64,000 nt of DNA from Hetaerina americana (taxonomy: Eukaryota; Arthropoda; Insecta; Odonata; Calopterygidae): NCBI GenBank assembly GCA_022747635.1, contig JAKTNV010000003.1, positions 94,536,454 to 94,600,453 of the forward strand, in the 5' to 3' direction. The notes under the pieces are model-generated. The model was not told the DNA's origin. It worked only from the letters and a program-made list of their open reading frames with translations, and did not search any database. Made by a program: the position numbers and the translations under genes. Shown piece by piece: positions 46,981 to 60,450 of the stretch (position 1 is the first letter of the stretch; the number at the start of each line of letters is the position of its first letter).

Positions 46981-47200
46981 GGGGCTATATGGGCCGCACG
47001 TTTGTCTGCGGAGAGAATTCCGGGTTCAACTCCGGTGGATGCCTATAGGCACTCCGGTTACATTCAAGCTGAGTGATTTTCTAGATATCAGATATTTTTT
47101 GGGAAATCCCTGGCTGCAAAGTGTAAGGATTGATACCTTGACCTGATGTGCGAGTTTCACACGCAGCAATATGGCTTGCTAAAACATTAACTCTGCTTTA
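46981..47200 (+). repeat. tRNA-derived SINE-like repeat, family S, copy 2
   Basis: 'GGGTTCAACTCC' (47022-47033) is a strong box B. Downstream, 'GTGATTTTCTAGATATCAGA' and 'TTGGGAAATCCCTGG' match copy 1, and 'CCTGATGTGCGAGTTTCACA' matches copy 3 at 51880-52087. Confidence 0.65.
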
Positions 47201-47429
47201 GTCTATCTAACGACCTTTCCACTGAATACTTTTTTATATGAAACATTTCTCATTCAATTAGGGTACATCGTTCCCCAAAGAATAGTTCAAATACGTAATT
47301 CGCTGAAGAATCATGCAAGAGGAGGAATTTTGTGGAGGAAAACTGTGAAGGAATACTGAGGGAAAACTTTTACTAATTAAAGATTAACAGTTAACTGAAC
47401 CTCGCCTATGTGTCAGCATTCCACAGTCC

Positions 47430-47570
47430 ACAAAAGGAAGATGAACCACTGTACCGCGCCGACCCCAATGGCGGCGGGGTACCGTTTTCGCCTGTCAACC
47501 CAGAGGTTGCGAGTTGGACTCCCGCATATGAAAGGTGTTCCACATATGACTGGGTGTTAGTAATAGTCTT
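47430..47570 (+). repeat. tRNA-like SINE fragment
   Basis: 'GGTTGCGAGTTGGACTCCCGC' contains a box B-like segment (about 47509-47523) preceded by 'CCTGTCAACCCAGA', a plausible anticodon-to-variable arm. Its downstream part does not match family S, so it may be a different SINE. Confidence 0.45.
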
Positions 47571-50500
47571 CAATAAATGTTTAGGGGTAAGGTAAAGAAG
47601 GGACTACAGAGTCTCAATCTCGCGCCGATGTAGACACATGTAAAAGAATCCGACTTGCACCACGGTATTTGAGCCTCGACCATCTGTGTGATGAGCTAAT
47701 TGGGGTGTTATTAATTGCTTTTTTCAAAAGCTAAAAACTGTTAAATTTGTTTCTAAATCACCTCTTGATAAGGGTAATATTTTTTCTCTTGTCATAAATA
47801 TCACTGAAATGAAAGTAACTGCCCTTGATGAATGTATATCTAGGGAAACTGGGATAAAGAGTGGCCAAACATCAAGAACCATCATTTAAATAATGCCAAG
47901 TAAGTGAAATAGATAGAAAAAGCCGGGTTCCATTACTCTGTATGTAAAGTGAAATATTGTTTGATAGTCTCTTTTTTTCATAATTTCTCTGGATATTTAA
48001 TTTGCATTAAATTAATAATCAGTTGAATGTCAATCGGTATTGAAAGCTAATGGTCATATCACCATTTTATAAAAAGCCCTTTATTCATAGATTAATTTAT
48101 TCCAGTTCCTTTAAAATTCGATTAACTGTGAAATATTCCTCAACATATAGCTAGAATAAATTCTTTTCTCTTGGTGCTACCCTCAATGCTTATCGTCTGA
48201 GCAAGTGATAATCAGGGAAAATTTGAGCACACCCGGGAAACAAAAATCATGGAATATTTCGCGTAATTATATCGAAATTTGTCCTGTTTAAATCGTTGTT
48301 CTGATTATTTGGTAAAAGTTACAGAAATGAAAAATGATCTCATGAAAACCAATGGCCTGAAAGCCATTTAGCGCTACCGAATATATCCTCCCTCTTAATC
48401 ACATAAATGACGTGGATTAGTTTCCGGAAAAATAAATTTTTTGGATGTTTTTCAAACCTAAATTCTCATAATTCAACACTCCTGGGGAATATACTGGCTC
48501 TGAACGAGGAGGAATGTGCATACAAACAGCGGAAAAAGGCAGGATTTGTTTCCATTCAACAAATTAAGTCCCTCAAACAAGCATATATATCAATTTTTTT
48601 AATGTTGAGTTAAAAGGAAACACGAAAAATAGGTATTTCCATTTACAAGGCCCGAAATTGCATTAACGATCCAGACAATCAAAAACTAAATAATTACATA
48701 ATTTTCAGCAGAAATCATGCTGATGGGAATATATTATCTCTTCGTGCTTTCTTCAATTCAATCTTCATTGCTATACAGAACACTGGAGAGAGAAGGAAGA
48801 GCAGGTGATAACTTTCAACAAGCGAGTGATTGCTGTTATCTGAAAGATAAAATGCAGGTGATTGCTGTCATCTTAAAGATTTCGTACATTGAAACATGAA
48901 CATTATTTAAAAATCATGGAGATTTAGTAAAGTTAGCCTTGGTGTTTACTGAATAGCTTCGGTTTATGTTTTCTTTCATGCTGTTTATTTCGTTCCTGCA
49001 CCCACAAAGTTTATTTAAACCATTCAAATAAGAGTACGAAAGAAATTAACGTGTGCATCTAGGCTAATCTCAATAAAATTCACTTTTATTATTTCCTAGT
49101 TTTATGTTTATACTCAGAAAAATCTTTATTCCTCCCGTCATATCTTTGGATCAGATTGATGATGAATCTACGTGATACACGTAGATTAAGTTTATTTTTA
49201 TCTTGTGCTTGTAAAAGATCAATTATACATGGAAACCCTGAACTCAAAGGATAACCAAGAACGTTGTTCATCACTTTAACTTCACCTTCCGAATATCAAG
49301 TAGCCAAATTTATTTAAATAAGATTTTGAAAATAAATCATCGGCCAATGAGAATTCGAAAAAAAACTAAAAAACGACTTTTTGATACAAAAACTCATAAA
49401 CTGCAGAAAAAACCGGTTTCCAATCTACTTAAATGGAATATAAATACATATCAAAATCAATTTAGAAAGATTTAAAAGGTATAATTAATGGTACAACATT
49501 TAATTGCATTCATCTGCAAGATATCGGCATAAAATTCGAAGGCCTGGTCTCTGAAATAAAACATCCACAGTTGGATTCGCCATAGCTCTAAGTTGCTCGA
49601 TTAATTTATTCGGCTTGTATGGCATAACCTTCGTGATCCTCCTTCGTTCATGATGCTAAGAGTCTCATATATTAGTAAGTGGGTGTTAAGCATGCCCATG
49701 AATCAAACAGTCCTTCGTGAATGAATACATATGGAAAAAGACACGTGGCTACATGAAGTGGCCACCTGCTCGAAAACTTCCCATCATTTCCTTCGGAGAG
49801 AATCTAAAATTGGGAGATGAGACGGAGGAGGATGCGACAGAAGTACGCATGCAGGCACAGATGGAGAAAGTGAATGGGGTAATGGCGAAAATATTTCGCT
49901 GTCAATTCAATTACTTCAGAAAAGATAATCAAAGGGCTAAAAACAGAATAGATGCGTCATTCGCATCATCCATTCATTATATCGTGCAATTTCTCTTTAG
50001 TTTTTTCATCTCTCACTCAAAATTCAGGGAAACAAATTGCTCCTAGATTGACCCCCTCCCTGTCTGAATTTACGTATCGTTAATTTTTGCTCGTTGGCTC
50101 TAATGACCCTGGTTGATCATCAGTATGATCGAATATGACCAACCACTCCACTACGTCACCACGTGGAAGCAATGGAAGAATTTAAATTGTGCTACAGGCA
50201 CCACAGGTCCCGAATTCAGCAACTGAGCACGAAAATAGATTGATTAAACTCGCGTTTCCGTGCTGCTTCGCTTCCCACCGACACCCTTTTTGCAAAAAAA
50301 AAAGTTTTCAAACCCATTTGCCTCCCGAGAGCGTATGTAATGATTGGACGACCCCTCATTTGAAGTAGAATTTGGGAATAATTCAGCTTTTCCATACATT
50401 AGTTTGAAATTGCATCAAGGTCAACCAGTAAGATATTAGTATTCAGGGTCTCTACATGGGAAACATTCCGTTTCAAGTTCAATTGCGTGCAATCTGATTA

Positions 50501-51879
50501 TTATTGATGTAGCCTTTGGATTTTCTGGCACTCCAAGAGACTATGTCGTGCCGAATTATCAATTTAATAGGTCATAAAGTCAATATTAGTCATTGGATGA
50601 TTTAAGTGGGGAAGAGTGTCGGGCTATGACTGGCGATGATGGTAATCCATAAAAAAGTGTTTCTATGCTTGAAATATTGCATACTTTCTAGTGTTTAGAA
50701 ACACTGTAGTACATAGCACGTGAACAGTATGAAGCAATATCAATATAAAACTGAATTTCCGTCTTCTCTAAGTACATTGCAATATTGATAGATTTACCAG
50801 GAGTAAACTTCTCAATGTGGTCCTCTTTAACTCTGGTCTCATTTTTAAAAATATATTCTCTTATAAAGCCATGTACTTAATTCAGGCATATAATTGAGTA
50901 ATTATTGGCATAAACGACCGAAAATATTATCGAGAGGTAATCAGGAAAAATTGACAGACTGTGGGTGGTTGACTGCTTATACCACTGTAGTTCCTCTCAA
51001 TTTTTACTTCGCTCCTAAGCGTGTCGCAAATATTATTATCCTTCCGCCATCACACCCGCAATAAAAACAGAAAGGGATGAAGTAATTTCATGCAAGGGTA
51101 TCTCACTCGTTATGCTAAAATTATAATTTGTCCAATGGCCTTTTGACGTCCAGCTTTAAAACACCGATGGACCATTGCATCGGCAGTTTTGCAAGTAAGA
51201 TCGAGAGCAGTAAAGTTTCCCAATATTTTTGAGGGCGGAAGTTCGAAAACTGGTTTTACCTTTCAAAATCTACGTTCAGTTTCCCTTTATGAGAAAAAAT
51301 TACGCTGCATTTCTCTACGTTCAATGAGAGCCAGAAGTAAGTAAAGAATCTCTCGCCGGAGCGCCCTCTAAGCAACAGCTAGATGCGGAGCTGAGGCATG
51401 GGAGGAAAGAGAAAGAAAAGCTACACGTAATTAGAACGGAATGTTAGACGGAGGGCAAGAACAATGCTACAGTAGTTTCTTGGTGTTCTCTTCATTCCTA
51501 AGGCTAGAACAAAGAGCACATTGGTGGCGCAAGCCGTCGAATCCATACAATTGCGGTTAACTAACATAATGTATTACGAATCGTACAACGAGGAAACAAA
51601 TTCGTTGCTTTTATCTCCCATTTTCCGAATTAACCCAGGTCACTAGCGGTGCATAAATCCCGTATTAAAATCTGGCTTCAACCTCATGCAGAATAATGCA
51701 TTCAAAATAACAGCTTACATTAATTAAACGTATTCACTTTGTCAGATGAAACAGTGAATTTTCACACAAATTAGTTTAATTAAAATAAAAGTAATTTTCG
51801 TCACATTCGTCATATCACTTATATGCATTCATTTCGCGTGTGCATTATATTTATGAATAGCACCATAATTTATTATCCG
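47571..51879. other. Long AT-rich non-coding interval
   Basis: I find no supported gene in these 4.3 kb. The 109-codon open frame 49717-50046 shows no motif. A short tandem duplication is listed separately. Confidence 0.4.
48826..48880. repeat. Two-copy tandem duplication, 32-base unit
   Basis: 'GTGATTGCTGTTATCTGAAA' (48826 on) is repeated at 48858 as 'GTGATTGCTGTCATCTTAAA', with two differences over 23 bases and a 9-base spacer. It is a simple local duplication. Confidence 0.8.
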
Positions 51880-52085
51880 GGCAAGCCTCTCTTGGTATCT
51901 GAATCTCTACCCTAGCTATGCGATTTTTCGGGTACCAGGTCTTCCAGGGAAACCATGACCGGCACAGGGAAAGGAACTGGCCCCCCTACCCTGATGTGTG
52001 AATTTCACACGCCGTCGGGCTTAGTACTGGGTGGACTCTACCATCACCTACCAAACCGACCTTCGGGTTGATTACTGTGTTTATG

Positions 52086-52087
<2 letters not shown>
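51880..52087 (+). repeat. SINE-like repeat, family S, copy 3
   Basis: The body ('GCGATTTTTCGGGTACC', 'TTCCAGGGAAACC') and centre ('CCCTGATGTGTGAATTTCAC') match copies 1 and 2. The 3' part ('CACCTACCAAACCGACC', 'GGGTTGATTACTGTG') matches copy 1. The tRNA-like head is mostly lost. It ends directly at a (TA)n tract. Confidence 0.6.

Positions 52088-52138
<51 letters not shown>
52088..52138. repeat. (TA)n microsatellite
   Basis: Uninterrupted TA repeats between the SINE-like copy and a region holding two ribozyme-like folds. Confidence 0.95.
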
Positions 52139-52145
<7 letters not shown>

Positions 52146-52174
52146 GAAACACAAAAAAAGATATCACTCACACG

Positions 52175-52226
52175 TTATTTCTTGATAATTTCGACGGAAT
52201 TCTACTCCGTCTTCATCGGAAGATAG
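52175..52226 (-). ncRNA. Hammerhead-like fold with one core substitution
   Basis: The minus strand reads CCGAUGA (plus 52213-52219), an extra A, stem II GACGGA/UCCGUC, GAAA, a two-base-pair AU/AU stem III with one-base loop, and C at 52184. Stem I is UCUU/AAGA. Every helix is present, but U4 of the CUGANGA box is C, which should weaken or abolish cleavage. It shares the extra base before stem II with the folds at 9278 and 25687. Confidence 0.5.
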
Positions 52227-52325
52227 AGAAGTAATACACATATACATATAACATTTGGACGGCACAGTAGAACACAAAAAGAAAATAGATAACATGTAAA
52301 AGGCCACTTATATTTTTAAAAGTTT

Positions 52326-52357
52326 GAGTTTTCGGCCTTCTCTGAGGCTTTCTTCAG
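52326..52357 (-). ncRNA. Hammerhead-like fold, weak stem I
   Basis: The minus strand has an intact CUGAAGA (plus 52351-52357), stem arms GCCU/AGGC and GAAAACUC. Stem III could be only one base pair and I find no good stem I, so it is likely a relic. It lies about 140 bases from the previous fold in the same orientation, as if both came from one element or a tandem pair. Confidence 0.4.
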
Positions 52358-52384
52358 GTCAGTCTAACCTTGAAAAAGTCTAAG

Positions 52385-52545
52385 AAACTTGAAAAAGCTT
52401 GAAAGACTGAGAAACAAGTGCACAGGTCAGTTTAATAAGGGCGTCTAACAGAGAAGCTAACAGGTCTGAGGGAATTGATACTAAATAGAGAAGAATGAAG
52501 GGCTGCATCAGACCAATTTTAGGTTGGAAACACAGATCATGATTA
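52385..52545 (-). repeat. Retroposon-tail-like motif repeat, reverse orientation
   Basis: On the minus strand 'GGTCTGATGCAGCCCTTC' (plus 52498-52515) is followed by C/T-rich sequence, as in the copy at 35785-35900. Family unknown. Confidence 0.4.
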
Positions 52546-52799
52546 TAATGATAAATAATACGATGGTGTCTCAAAAACAAATGTGTATAAAAATCATACA
52601 TTTATTTATTTCTTTGTTTTCCTCTGCAAGCGCATGTGAAGGATTAAATGAATGAAGAAAAGTCTAAATTTTGAGCAAAAAATTATAATTGAATTACAAA
52701 CCCTCATAAACCGAATAAATGAATTCGTTCAGAGTATTGCCAGTGGTAAACGTGCTCGGGAATAAGCTTAGGATAAAGTAATGCACTATGAGCACATAA
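52546..52799. other. AT-rich interval
   Basis: Nothing recognised. Confidence 0.4.
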
Positions 52800-52925
52800 T
52801 CCGGAAGGTGGCTACGGGGTTTGGTGATCTGAGAGATGGAGGGTGCGATTACTGACCTAAGGGTTGCGGTTTCAAATCTGAACATGATGAGTTATTAAGT
52901 TTTCGCGATTTTTGTGAAACTATGA
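52800..52925 (+). repeat. tRNA-like SINE fragment
   Basis: 'GGTTTCAAATCT' (52868-52879) is a degenerate box B, preceded by 'GATTACTGACCTAAGGGTTGC' trimmed to an anticodon-loop-like 'TACTGACCTAA'. The following 'TTCGCGATTTTTGTG' is reminiscent of the family S body. Decayed. Confidence 0.4.
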
Positions 52926-53384
52926 GAACTTTTCGGTAAAGTCGATACGGCACCGGAAATGGAGCTACAACGGATGTGAATTTACTGTAGGGTTTAATGC
53001 CAATTGAACACAACCTTACAGTAACATTTTTCCTCGTTCGGTATTTTTTTATTCATCCGTTCTTCTGCAGTCACTTAACACAGGATCCTAACGACAATAA
53101 AATGTCTTTGAATATAAGATTATTATATCTTTCATGTCATTATATTTTTAAATAAACCTAGGTTTTCAAATTGCATTATTATGATTTTTAGTTATTTTAT
53201 TCATTAGATACGAATATGGTCGTATATAGTCAATCACTTTCCCACAACCTTTCAAATTCATACGATATTGATTCTTTCACGTTCACATGTAATGATTCTT
53301 ATCAAGTGTTGTTGGGTGCTTCGGCGGTTGAGATCTTTTTTCAATGTAAACCTGATCTAATTTAATTGCCTTATACATCTTAAC

Positions 53385-53455
53385 GCAATTCAAGTGCATG
53401 AGGTTGGATTCAAACACACGGCCTTCGATTTACTAGCAATCATTTCAGTCACTCC
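53385..53455 (-). repeat. tRNA-like SINE fragment, reverse orientation
   Basis: On the minus strand 'GTGTGTTTGAATCC' (plus about 53406-53419) is a box B-like motif, preceded by 'GCTAGTAAATCGAAGGCC', as in a tRNA anticodon-to-T arm. There is no complete cloverleaf. Confidence 0.4.
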
Positions 53456-54029
53456 TACTCCTAGATTTGCTATGAAATTATGATTGTAACAGTAAATATT
53501 TCCTATTTGCATTAAGTTCTTAATCATTTATTATTATGAACTACTAATATTGAAACTAACAAAGAACCTAATGTACCGATATTTCAAAGTTTTATCCCCA
53601 GTTAAACCCTTCTCATGACTATACATTTTTGTTTACTTATTCACAGAGGCTATTGATGATAAATGTTTTAAAAATCGTTGGATGAAGAACCGTCTGGACA
53701 TCTTACTTATCAATGTTCTGATACGTGGAAGGAAGAAACTTTTTACAATACAAATAAATTAATGCTATTTTTTTGAATTCTCAAACATTTTGCTTGCGTC
53801 TCATTTACTTTGGAGCAACCCTTGGCTTTGTTTCATTTGTATCCTTCTATATGTAATCATTTGAAGTCATTTTTGGAAAGCGACGGGGCTGTTGAATAAA
53901 AGATTTTTCTTGTCTTCCCCCGCTTGCCAATAATGAGTCGCCCACCGAAATTCGCTTAATCTGCTTGCTTGCACGAATCTAAATGGGTGTCAGACAAAGT
54001 AGTTTCTTTCTTTATTCACGAATTTTTCA
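53456..54029. other. AT-rich non-coding interval
   Basis: Nothing recognised. Confidence 0.45.
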
Positions 54030-54680
54030 AATTCCGGGAACGCGTGGCGGACGAGGCGGCTGCAGTACCTTATATCCCTACTTCCTATGAGCTCACTCTT
54101 GCCATTTCCACGAGAGGGTGGCCTGGAATGAAATGAGAGCAAAGGAAATGGGATGGAGGTAGAGTGTGGGGGGTGGGCGATACATCGGTAGTAGGGAAGG
54201 GGGGGCACGGTGCGCAAAAGGGTTGCAGGGCAGGGAGGAGGAGGAGAACTACGCCGCCGAGATGGCTTCACACGGAGAGAGAGAGAGGAGGATAATGAAA
54301 AGGAGGCAGGAGTCTTAACGCTACGCGGATTAGAAACGAGAGCGCAGAGGTCGGAGGGGGTTGCTAGGGGATGGTGGGCGCGGTGCAGGCCAGGGAGGAG
54401 GCAAGATGGGTGGTGAACGCGGGATTTGTGGAAGGGTTGGAAAAAAGGGGGTGCGAAATTGTATGGTCGAGGGGGAGTATTGAGGGAGCTTCATCCGCTC
54501 AGCCCCTACCGCCGCCCCTTTTCCCGCAACTCAAGGGGGGAACCACCTCCGGGTTCCCCCTCTCCCATTCCCTCCGTCCCGCATTTTTCTCTCTTTAGTG
54601 CTTTAACTCACCGTCCGCAATCCATTCCCCTCCAAGTCAAACGTTTCGCAGTTTTACCGCCTCTTGGATCTTCAATCTCA
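54030..54680. other. Purine-rich and GC-rich island
   Basis: The plus strand is G/A-rich at 54130-54490 and then C/T-rich to about 54640. Open frames on both strands are Arg/Gly- or Pro/Ser-rich with no domain. Confidence 0.45.
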
Positions 54681-57651
54681 TCGCCATAAACTATATTGCC
54701 TCTACGGTATGGACCGTGAATCTTGAGAGTGTATGCTTATTAAGTTCTCGAAAGTTTCTCCTCGGTTCTAAACGGTTTCATTCTCGGAGCAGGTAATATT
54801 CGAAGATCAATGAGCATACTAAAAATCAAAATGTTTTGTTGAAAAAGAGGAGGAGTACAGCTCAAGTCTAGTGAAATAAACTTTGAGAGAATGGCCCAAT
54901 ATTGAAGAGTTTATATGTGTGCAACAAACCCCTACTCCTCTAATATCTTCGACGGAGACGAATGATGGGGTAAGATGAAATCAGATATTCACTGTAACTA
55001 ATAACCATGACAATCAACATAGCCTTATGAGTAAACAATATACGATAAGGACGCAAAAAGCAGAAAACAAAAACTATAAAAATATAATGTCATCGTATTT
55101 TTGTTAACGCTAGAACATTTAATGATATGTTTGAGAAATAGCATAATTTCCTTTCGCCATTTCAATTCTTAGTTGACTAGCGCATATTCTCAGAATCCGA
55201 GGCTACTGTGGGTATGTAAGCACTGAGTTCTGCATGTGCCTCATCAGAATCGAGATATCAAATAGAAACTCTTCCTTTTCTCTTGGGTGATGAGACCTTC
55301 GTTGAAATCCGAAGAAAACGCAGTTTGTTAAAACCTCACATCTTGCTGCATAGTTTTCGGTGGATGCTTAAATATACATACGGCTTTTTGGGGAATATTT
55401 AAATACGGCGTGAAAAGTGAGTCTTCCAGCGTCCAATCCCCCTGTATTTAATCGCAATATCATCTCTCTGATAGAGATCAAACCGTGAAAGAATACTCTG
55501 CTGAAAAATATACTTCCAGTTTTTCTCTAGTAAATTTTATTTTGGAATTTTGCTAAGATTGGAAGCTAAAAAAATGTATTGAGGCATTCTTGACAACATC
55601 AAATCGCCGAGGGGTTACGCGGCCACAAGAGAGGCTGATATCCATGAGGACCAAAGATGTCGTTAATTTCGAGAAATATTGTGCAAATAAAAAAACATAA
55701 ATTAAGCATTGGCGATCATTTACCAATTATTCATAATAATTAAAGACTGGAAAAGGCTTCGCAAATTGTGTTATTTGGTCGGAGAATTATTTTTTTATTA
55801 CATAACTGAGAAGTTAGAAATTGAAGTATTTGAAAATGACAAAACAATAAAACACCAACGAAAACATAACACATAAGATATTTTGGAGCATTCATAATTC
55901 TAAATTGACAATAATAAGGCACCTATATGGAATATCGAAACGTAAAAATAATTTATCGCTCGGACTAAACATCTGTTGGTATAATTGCTGCTTCGGCTTA
56001 ATAAACTAAAGGAATAATCAGACTGAGGCATTCATTGGTTACTCGTGTAAGTGACACTTTATCTGCCATTTGAGTTGTGCTGAAACTAAACCAGATGTGT
56101 TCTCTTTGCTGAGATAATAATTTAATTTTTTCTATCTTGAATTTTAACTGCATTCATGTACAAAAGCCTAGCTTTGTAAAATATCCCTATACAAATCTTG
56201 CTCCCTTTGAGACCGCAGTAGATATGCTGCACTTCTGCTAAAAGGTGAGCACTGATATTTATTTACACCATTTTTGTTAATCCTTCTTCCACAAAAATAA
56301 ATTTTCTTGTCGACTGATGCCCTACGGATGTTTAGCCGCTGTTTGTTTCCCTACTTCTAGATGCTTAGGAACTCCTTATAATTTCATGCACAAAAATAGA
56401 CCTAATCTCCTCCTTTACAAGCTATTTTCTATTCAATGTCTGTATTATCTTTCCGCTTCATCAAAATTTCCTCCTCTTGCGTGCACTTCATTATTTCCTT
56501 GAAAGTATTTTTTTCTTTCCGAAATAATGAGTTCCTCCCAATCCTGCTGAATTATAAAAAAATTTAATTTTTTTTCCTAGAAAGCTTTGATACGGAATTA
56601 CAGTTTTCACGACTTAAATTTACGTTGTCGCTGCTCAACTCTTCTTAAGTATTACCCCTTTTAGTTGATTAATTACTATTACTACGAGTGTGCTTCACTC
56701 GAAGAGCTTCACATCTAGCTTTTGCAGTGGACGTCAACAACCCAATGTACCAAAAAGGAAAGCACCATTTGCCATTTATCATTAACGCACTACCAAATAC
56801 TGAGAAGTCATCTTTTGACTAATTAAATTAGCTTCACTTCGTGGAGTTGCCAAGTTAAATAAAGCAATCTCTAGAAGTTTCAACCCATTTGCTTTTGAGA
56901 CAGGACCCTTCGCAACTATGACATAAAACTATCATGAAAACTTCATAGCATATGTAAATATATCTAAAGTCTCTGCTCTTTAGAACAATTCTTGTTGAAT
57001 AGAATTTGCTTGTTAGTATAATGGCTCATAAACATAGGAAAACTTTATCAGAGTGAAGAAGTGAATGAGTAAGGACCTATTAACCTTCGGAAACGCAAAT
57101 TGAAAAAATACCTGTGATCATTTGAGATAATCCAAGTCTCACAATATCGGGACGATTTTTCGAAAAGCGTCCGTTTCAATTAAAAAATACATATTCATAG
57201 AATTTATCTTATCTTAGACTTTATATAAATAAGGGGTTCGAAATAATCTTACTTTACAAACCATCGCAAATCTCGATTTCTACAGAAATTAGAGAATATG
57301 AGATGGGAAATTAATGTATGCAAGTTAAAAATCAGGTATGCTTCAAGAAATTTTTCAGAGCAATTGAATGACTATACCAAGAATCGAGCAATAATTCTTC
57401 AGCGTTCTCCCATAAGACTACGTTAATATGAACTGGCCAGAAATATTTCCTAAAAATCTAATTCAATGAATGATAAATCTTTTATTGTTAGTCGCAGTCA
57501 CACACCATTGACGTAGTCACTACCGAAGTCTTTTTACGGGCCTTTAACTTAAATATTTAACCATCTTTCTAAGAGTCTAACAATATCAAAGATTGTTGTA
57601 ATACACTTCTTAGACGTTATAATGGCATTTATTTGGTGCTTGGGTTTATTT
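54681..57651. other. Long AT-rich non-coding interval
   Basis: No gene, RNA or repeat boundary that I can support; only short open frames. Confidence 0.45.
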
Positions 57652-57740
57652 TTTACTGGTGGTCTATATACATCCGTCTTTATACCCCCCACCATACGCC
57701 CTTGCGGTGACTTTCGGAGTATTGCGTGGATGTAGATGAA
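57652..57740 (+). repeat. Dispersed GC-cored repeat, copy 8
   Basis: 'TTTACTGGTGGTC', 'ACCCCCCACCATACGCCC', 'TTGCGGTGACTTTCGGAG' and a 'GCGTGGATGTAGATG' tail match the family in the forward orientation, more diverged than other copies. Confidence 0.65.
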
Positions 57741-60450
57741 ATTGAATGTGGAAAAATACAGTTTAGAAAAACTGGTTAATAAAAAACGACGAAAGATTTT
57801 ATTTAACAGATGAAGCCACTTCGGCTCTCCCAAACCTTTATTTTCTGTCCTAGTTCTATATGCGTAGACCTTTCTTAGGCCAAAACAAAACAAACCACCT
57901 ATTCCAATTAGGTATGGTTCAAAGGGGATACCCAAATGTTAGACTGCTATTTTTTATCTTAATTCGACGCAGAGTTGTTTCCGGCTCCACGTGGCAAGGA
58001 TTCCCTTCGTCTATACCAGTCTTCAAGAAAAATAAATTTGAGCCTTGAGAACTGTGTAGGAAGCGATAACATATGAGTCTCTCAAGGATATTTACATCAA
58101 AGAATCCTTTTCATTTAAAATGCATACTGTTTTATTGAATAATTTCTCTTGTTTCCTTGTAATTTTCAACACGACGACGCGATTTTATACTTTTGATCGT
58201 ACATCAGGGAAAAATGTTCATTCCGCAAACTGGTTTTGGAAGTATGGCTTCAGATTAGTTAGAACTATTCATTCATATAAATTGACGATATGTAAACCAA
58301 TACTTCCGTTGCATGTCCTACGATTTCATTTATATATTCAGTTATATATTTAAGAGTCATTCTTTGTAATATTCCTCTAATTTCAATTACTATACTTGAA
58401 GATTCAAAGATATATCGTCCCCGTTACAGAGAAAATAAGATAAACGGGAATAATAAACATGTTATTTCGTACTCATTTATAATGATCGAGTATATGAACC
58501 GTTATTTTGGTTTTACCATTATTTCGGCTCGAGAAAAATGTTTCTGAGAACCTGACAAAGATCCACGAAAAGTTGAAAAAAGAAGGAAAACTTTGGAAGG
58601 AAGAGGAAATCATTATACACATTTGGAGAGGGTAGTTTGCTAAGGAAAATCTTAGAAGTAGAAATTTGAAAATAACTATAGAGGAGGATCTAAGATTGAT
58701 TAGGAACCGACAAATTTAGGCTAAAAAGCGAAGACTTTGGTAAGCATAATGAAGCTTGCCTGTATTTTATAGTATTCTGAGTTAAGACCTCGTTAACTGC
58801 ATCATTAGATTAAAGGATAGCTGATGTTGATATGTAATGGCATTAGTTTTGTTACATTTTCATGCTTTTTAATCGCTTTAATGTGTCAATAAGAACTAGA
58901 GATTAATTCACGTAGCTGATAGGTAGTAATAAAAAAATCTGCATATTATTAATCAAGTTAAATTTGAAGCTAATGATTCCTTCTAAAATAAATCATAAGT
59001 ACAATATTTAATTTAAAAAGAATGATTCTCGCACACTTATATGCCTCAAATTTATACAAAAACATGCAATTTTCTTTCATTTAAAACTACGTACAAGCCT
59101 TGTACGTCCATGCATTTTTAGGGCGAAATGTAGTGAATAAAATATGAACAGGAAACCACCAGAAGCCACGACGAACCCTGGCAGTGCTTCAGATCTTTGA
59201 AAAAAAAACACCGCATTCAATGCTCAATAAGATTAAGTCGCTAATGACACCTTATGGTGTATACAATACAACCAAATTGGGGCATCCAAATGAGTACGAT
59301 CGAAATCTTCAACAACAATGCAACTCAAAGACCTAAGCTAACTAACTAACGAAGACAACATATTATGATGACCCGTTATCTAATATGGCGGTAATGTAAA
59401 TTGTGATCTTAAAAGCTGTTTTTTGTCAGTTAGCTTAAACATTTTTTGGTATATTTATTTACTGCATATTGACACCTGGTTGTTCAGTCAGTTTAGATCC
59501 TAATGGCGGAATGGCAATGTTCATTATTTGCTTAAAAGGGTTCTGAAATGACCAAGTGATGAGAAAAAGCTATGTAAAACATGTGCCAAGCATACTGAAA
59601 CGTGATCGGAATCTTTGCAAATGTTATCATCATGGCCTTCAGAGTCACCAATATGATTATAGGGAGAGTCCGAATGGCGATCTATGAAGTGCATTACTGT
59701 GGTCTTGAGACTATCAATATTATTTGCGGGAGAATGATAGCAATCGTCGTCGATTACTGTAATTCACACCGATGTTCATGCCTATGTCAAGAGAGATCTT
59801 ATCTGTAGCCATCAAGAAGTATATCGGCGTGTTTTCTGAAGTTCGACACAAATACACAAGGCTAACCAACACCGTCATGTTAGTGCTCCATCAGAAAATG
59901 AAAGTATCTAGTCCATGATTATCCGCTACAAATTTGCAATAATATACGCTTATTTGATTTTAATTTAAATTAATTCACATAGCAGAATATTAGGATACAA
60001 TGATTCTCGTGGAATGGAATTACCTTGAGTAGTAACCCTAGCTTCTATTTCAGAGGAATTGTTTTCAAATAATTGATTTTAGAGATGAGTTTTTCAGATG
60101 AATTCAGGTACTAACCTCGATTTCCGAGTGCCCATCAACTACAGCCCTTTTGTCAGTTGCAACACTCTCACAGATTCCGTTTAGATTAGGCTTGGAGGTT
60201 GCTGTTAGTTCTGAGTTGCTTTACTTCCTCCGGCCCTTAGTTACCCGTACTTCTCCTATAAACATGGCGAAAATGACCGCAGCGAATACGTGCTTTCCGT
60301 ATTAACTACAACGTATGCATGGAGAGCTCCTTCACCAAATGTTTTAGACTCACAATAGTTAAAAACCAAAGTCACTTTAGAAATGTTAAAAACATTCAAG
60401 CTACAAGTCGGAACAAAATTAAACATTGCCAAGGTATTAGGTACATTTGT
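57741..60450. other. AT-rich non-coding interval
   Basis: No gene seen. The minus open frame 57549-57935 spans the repeat copy above, so it is not a gene. Confidence 0.45.
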
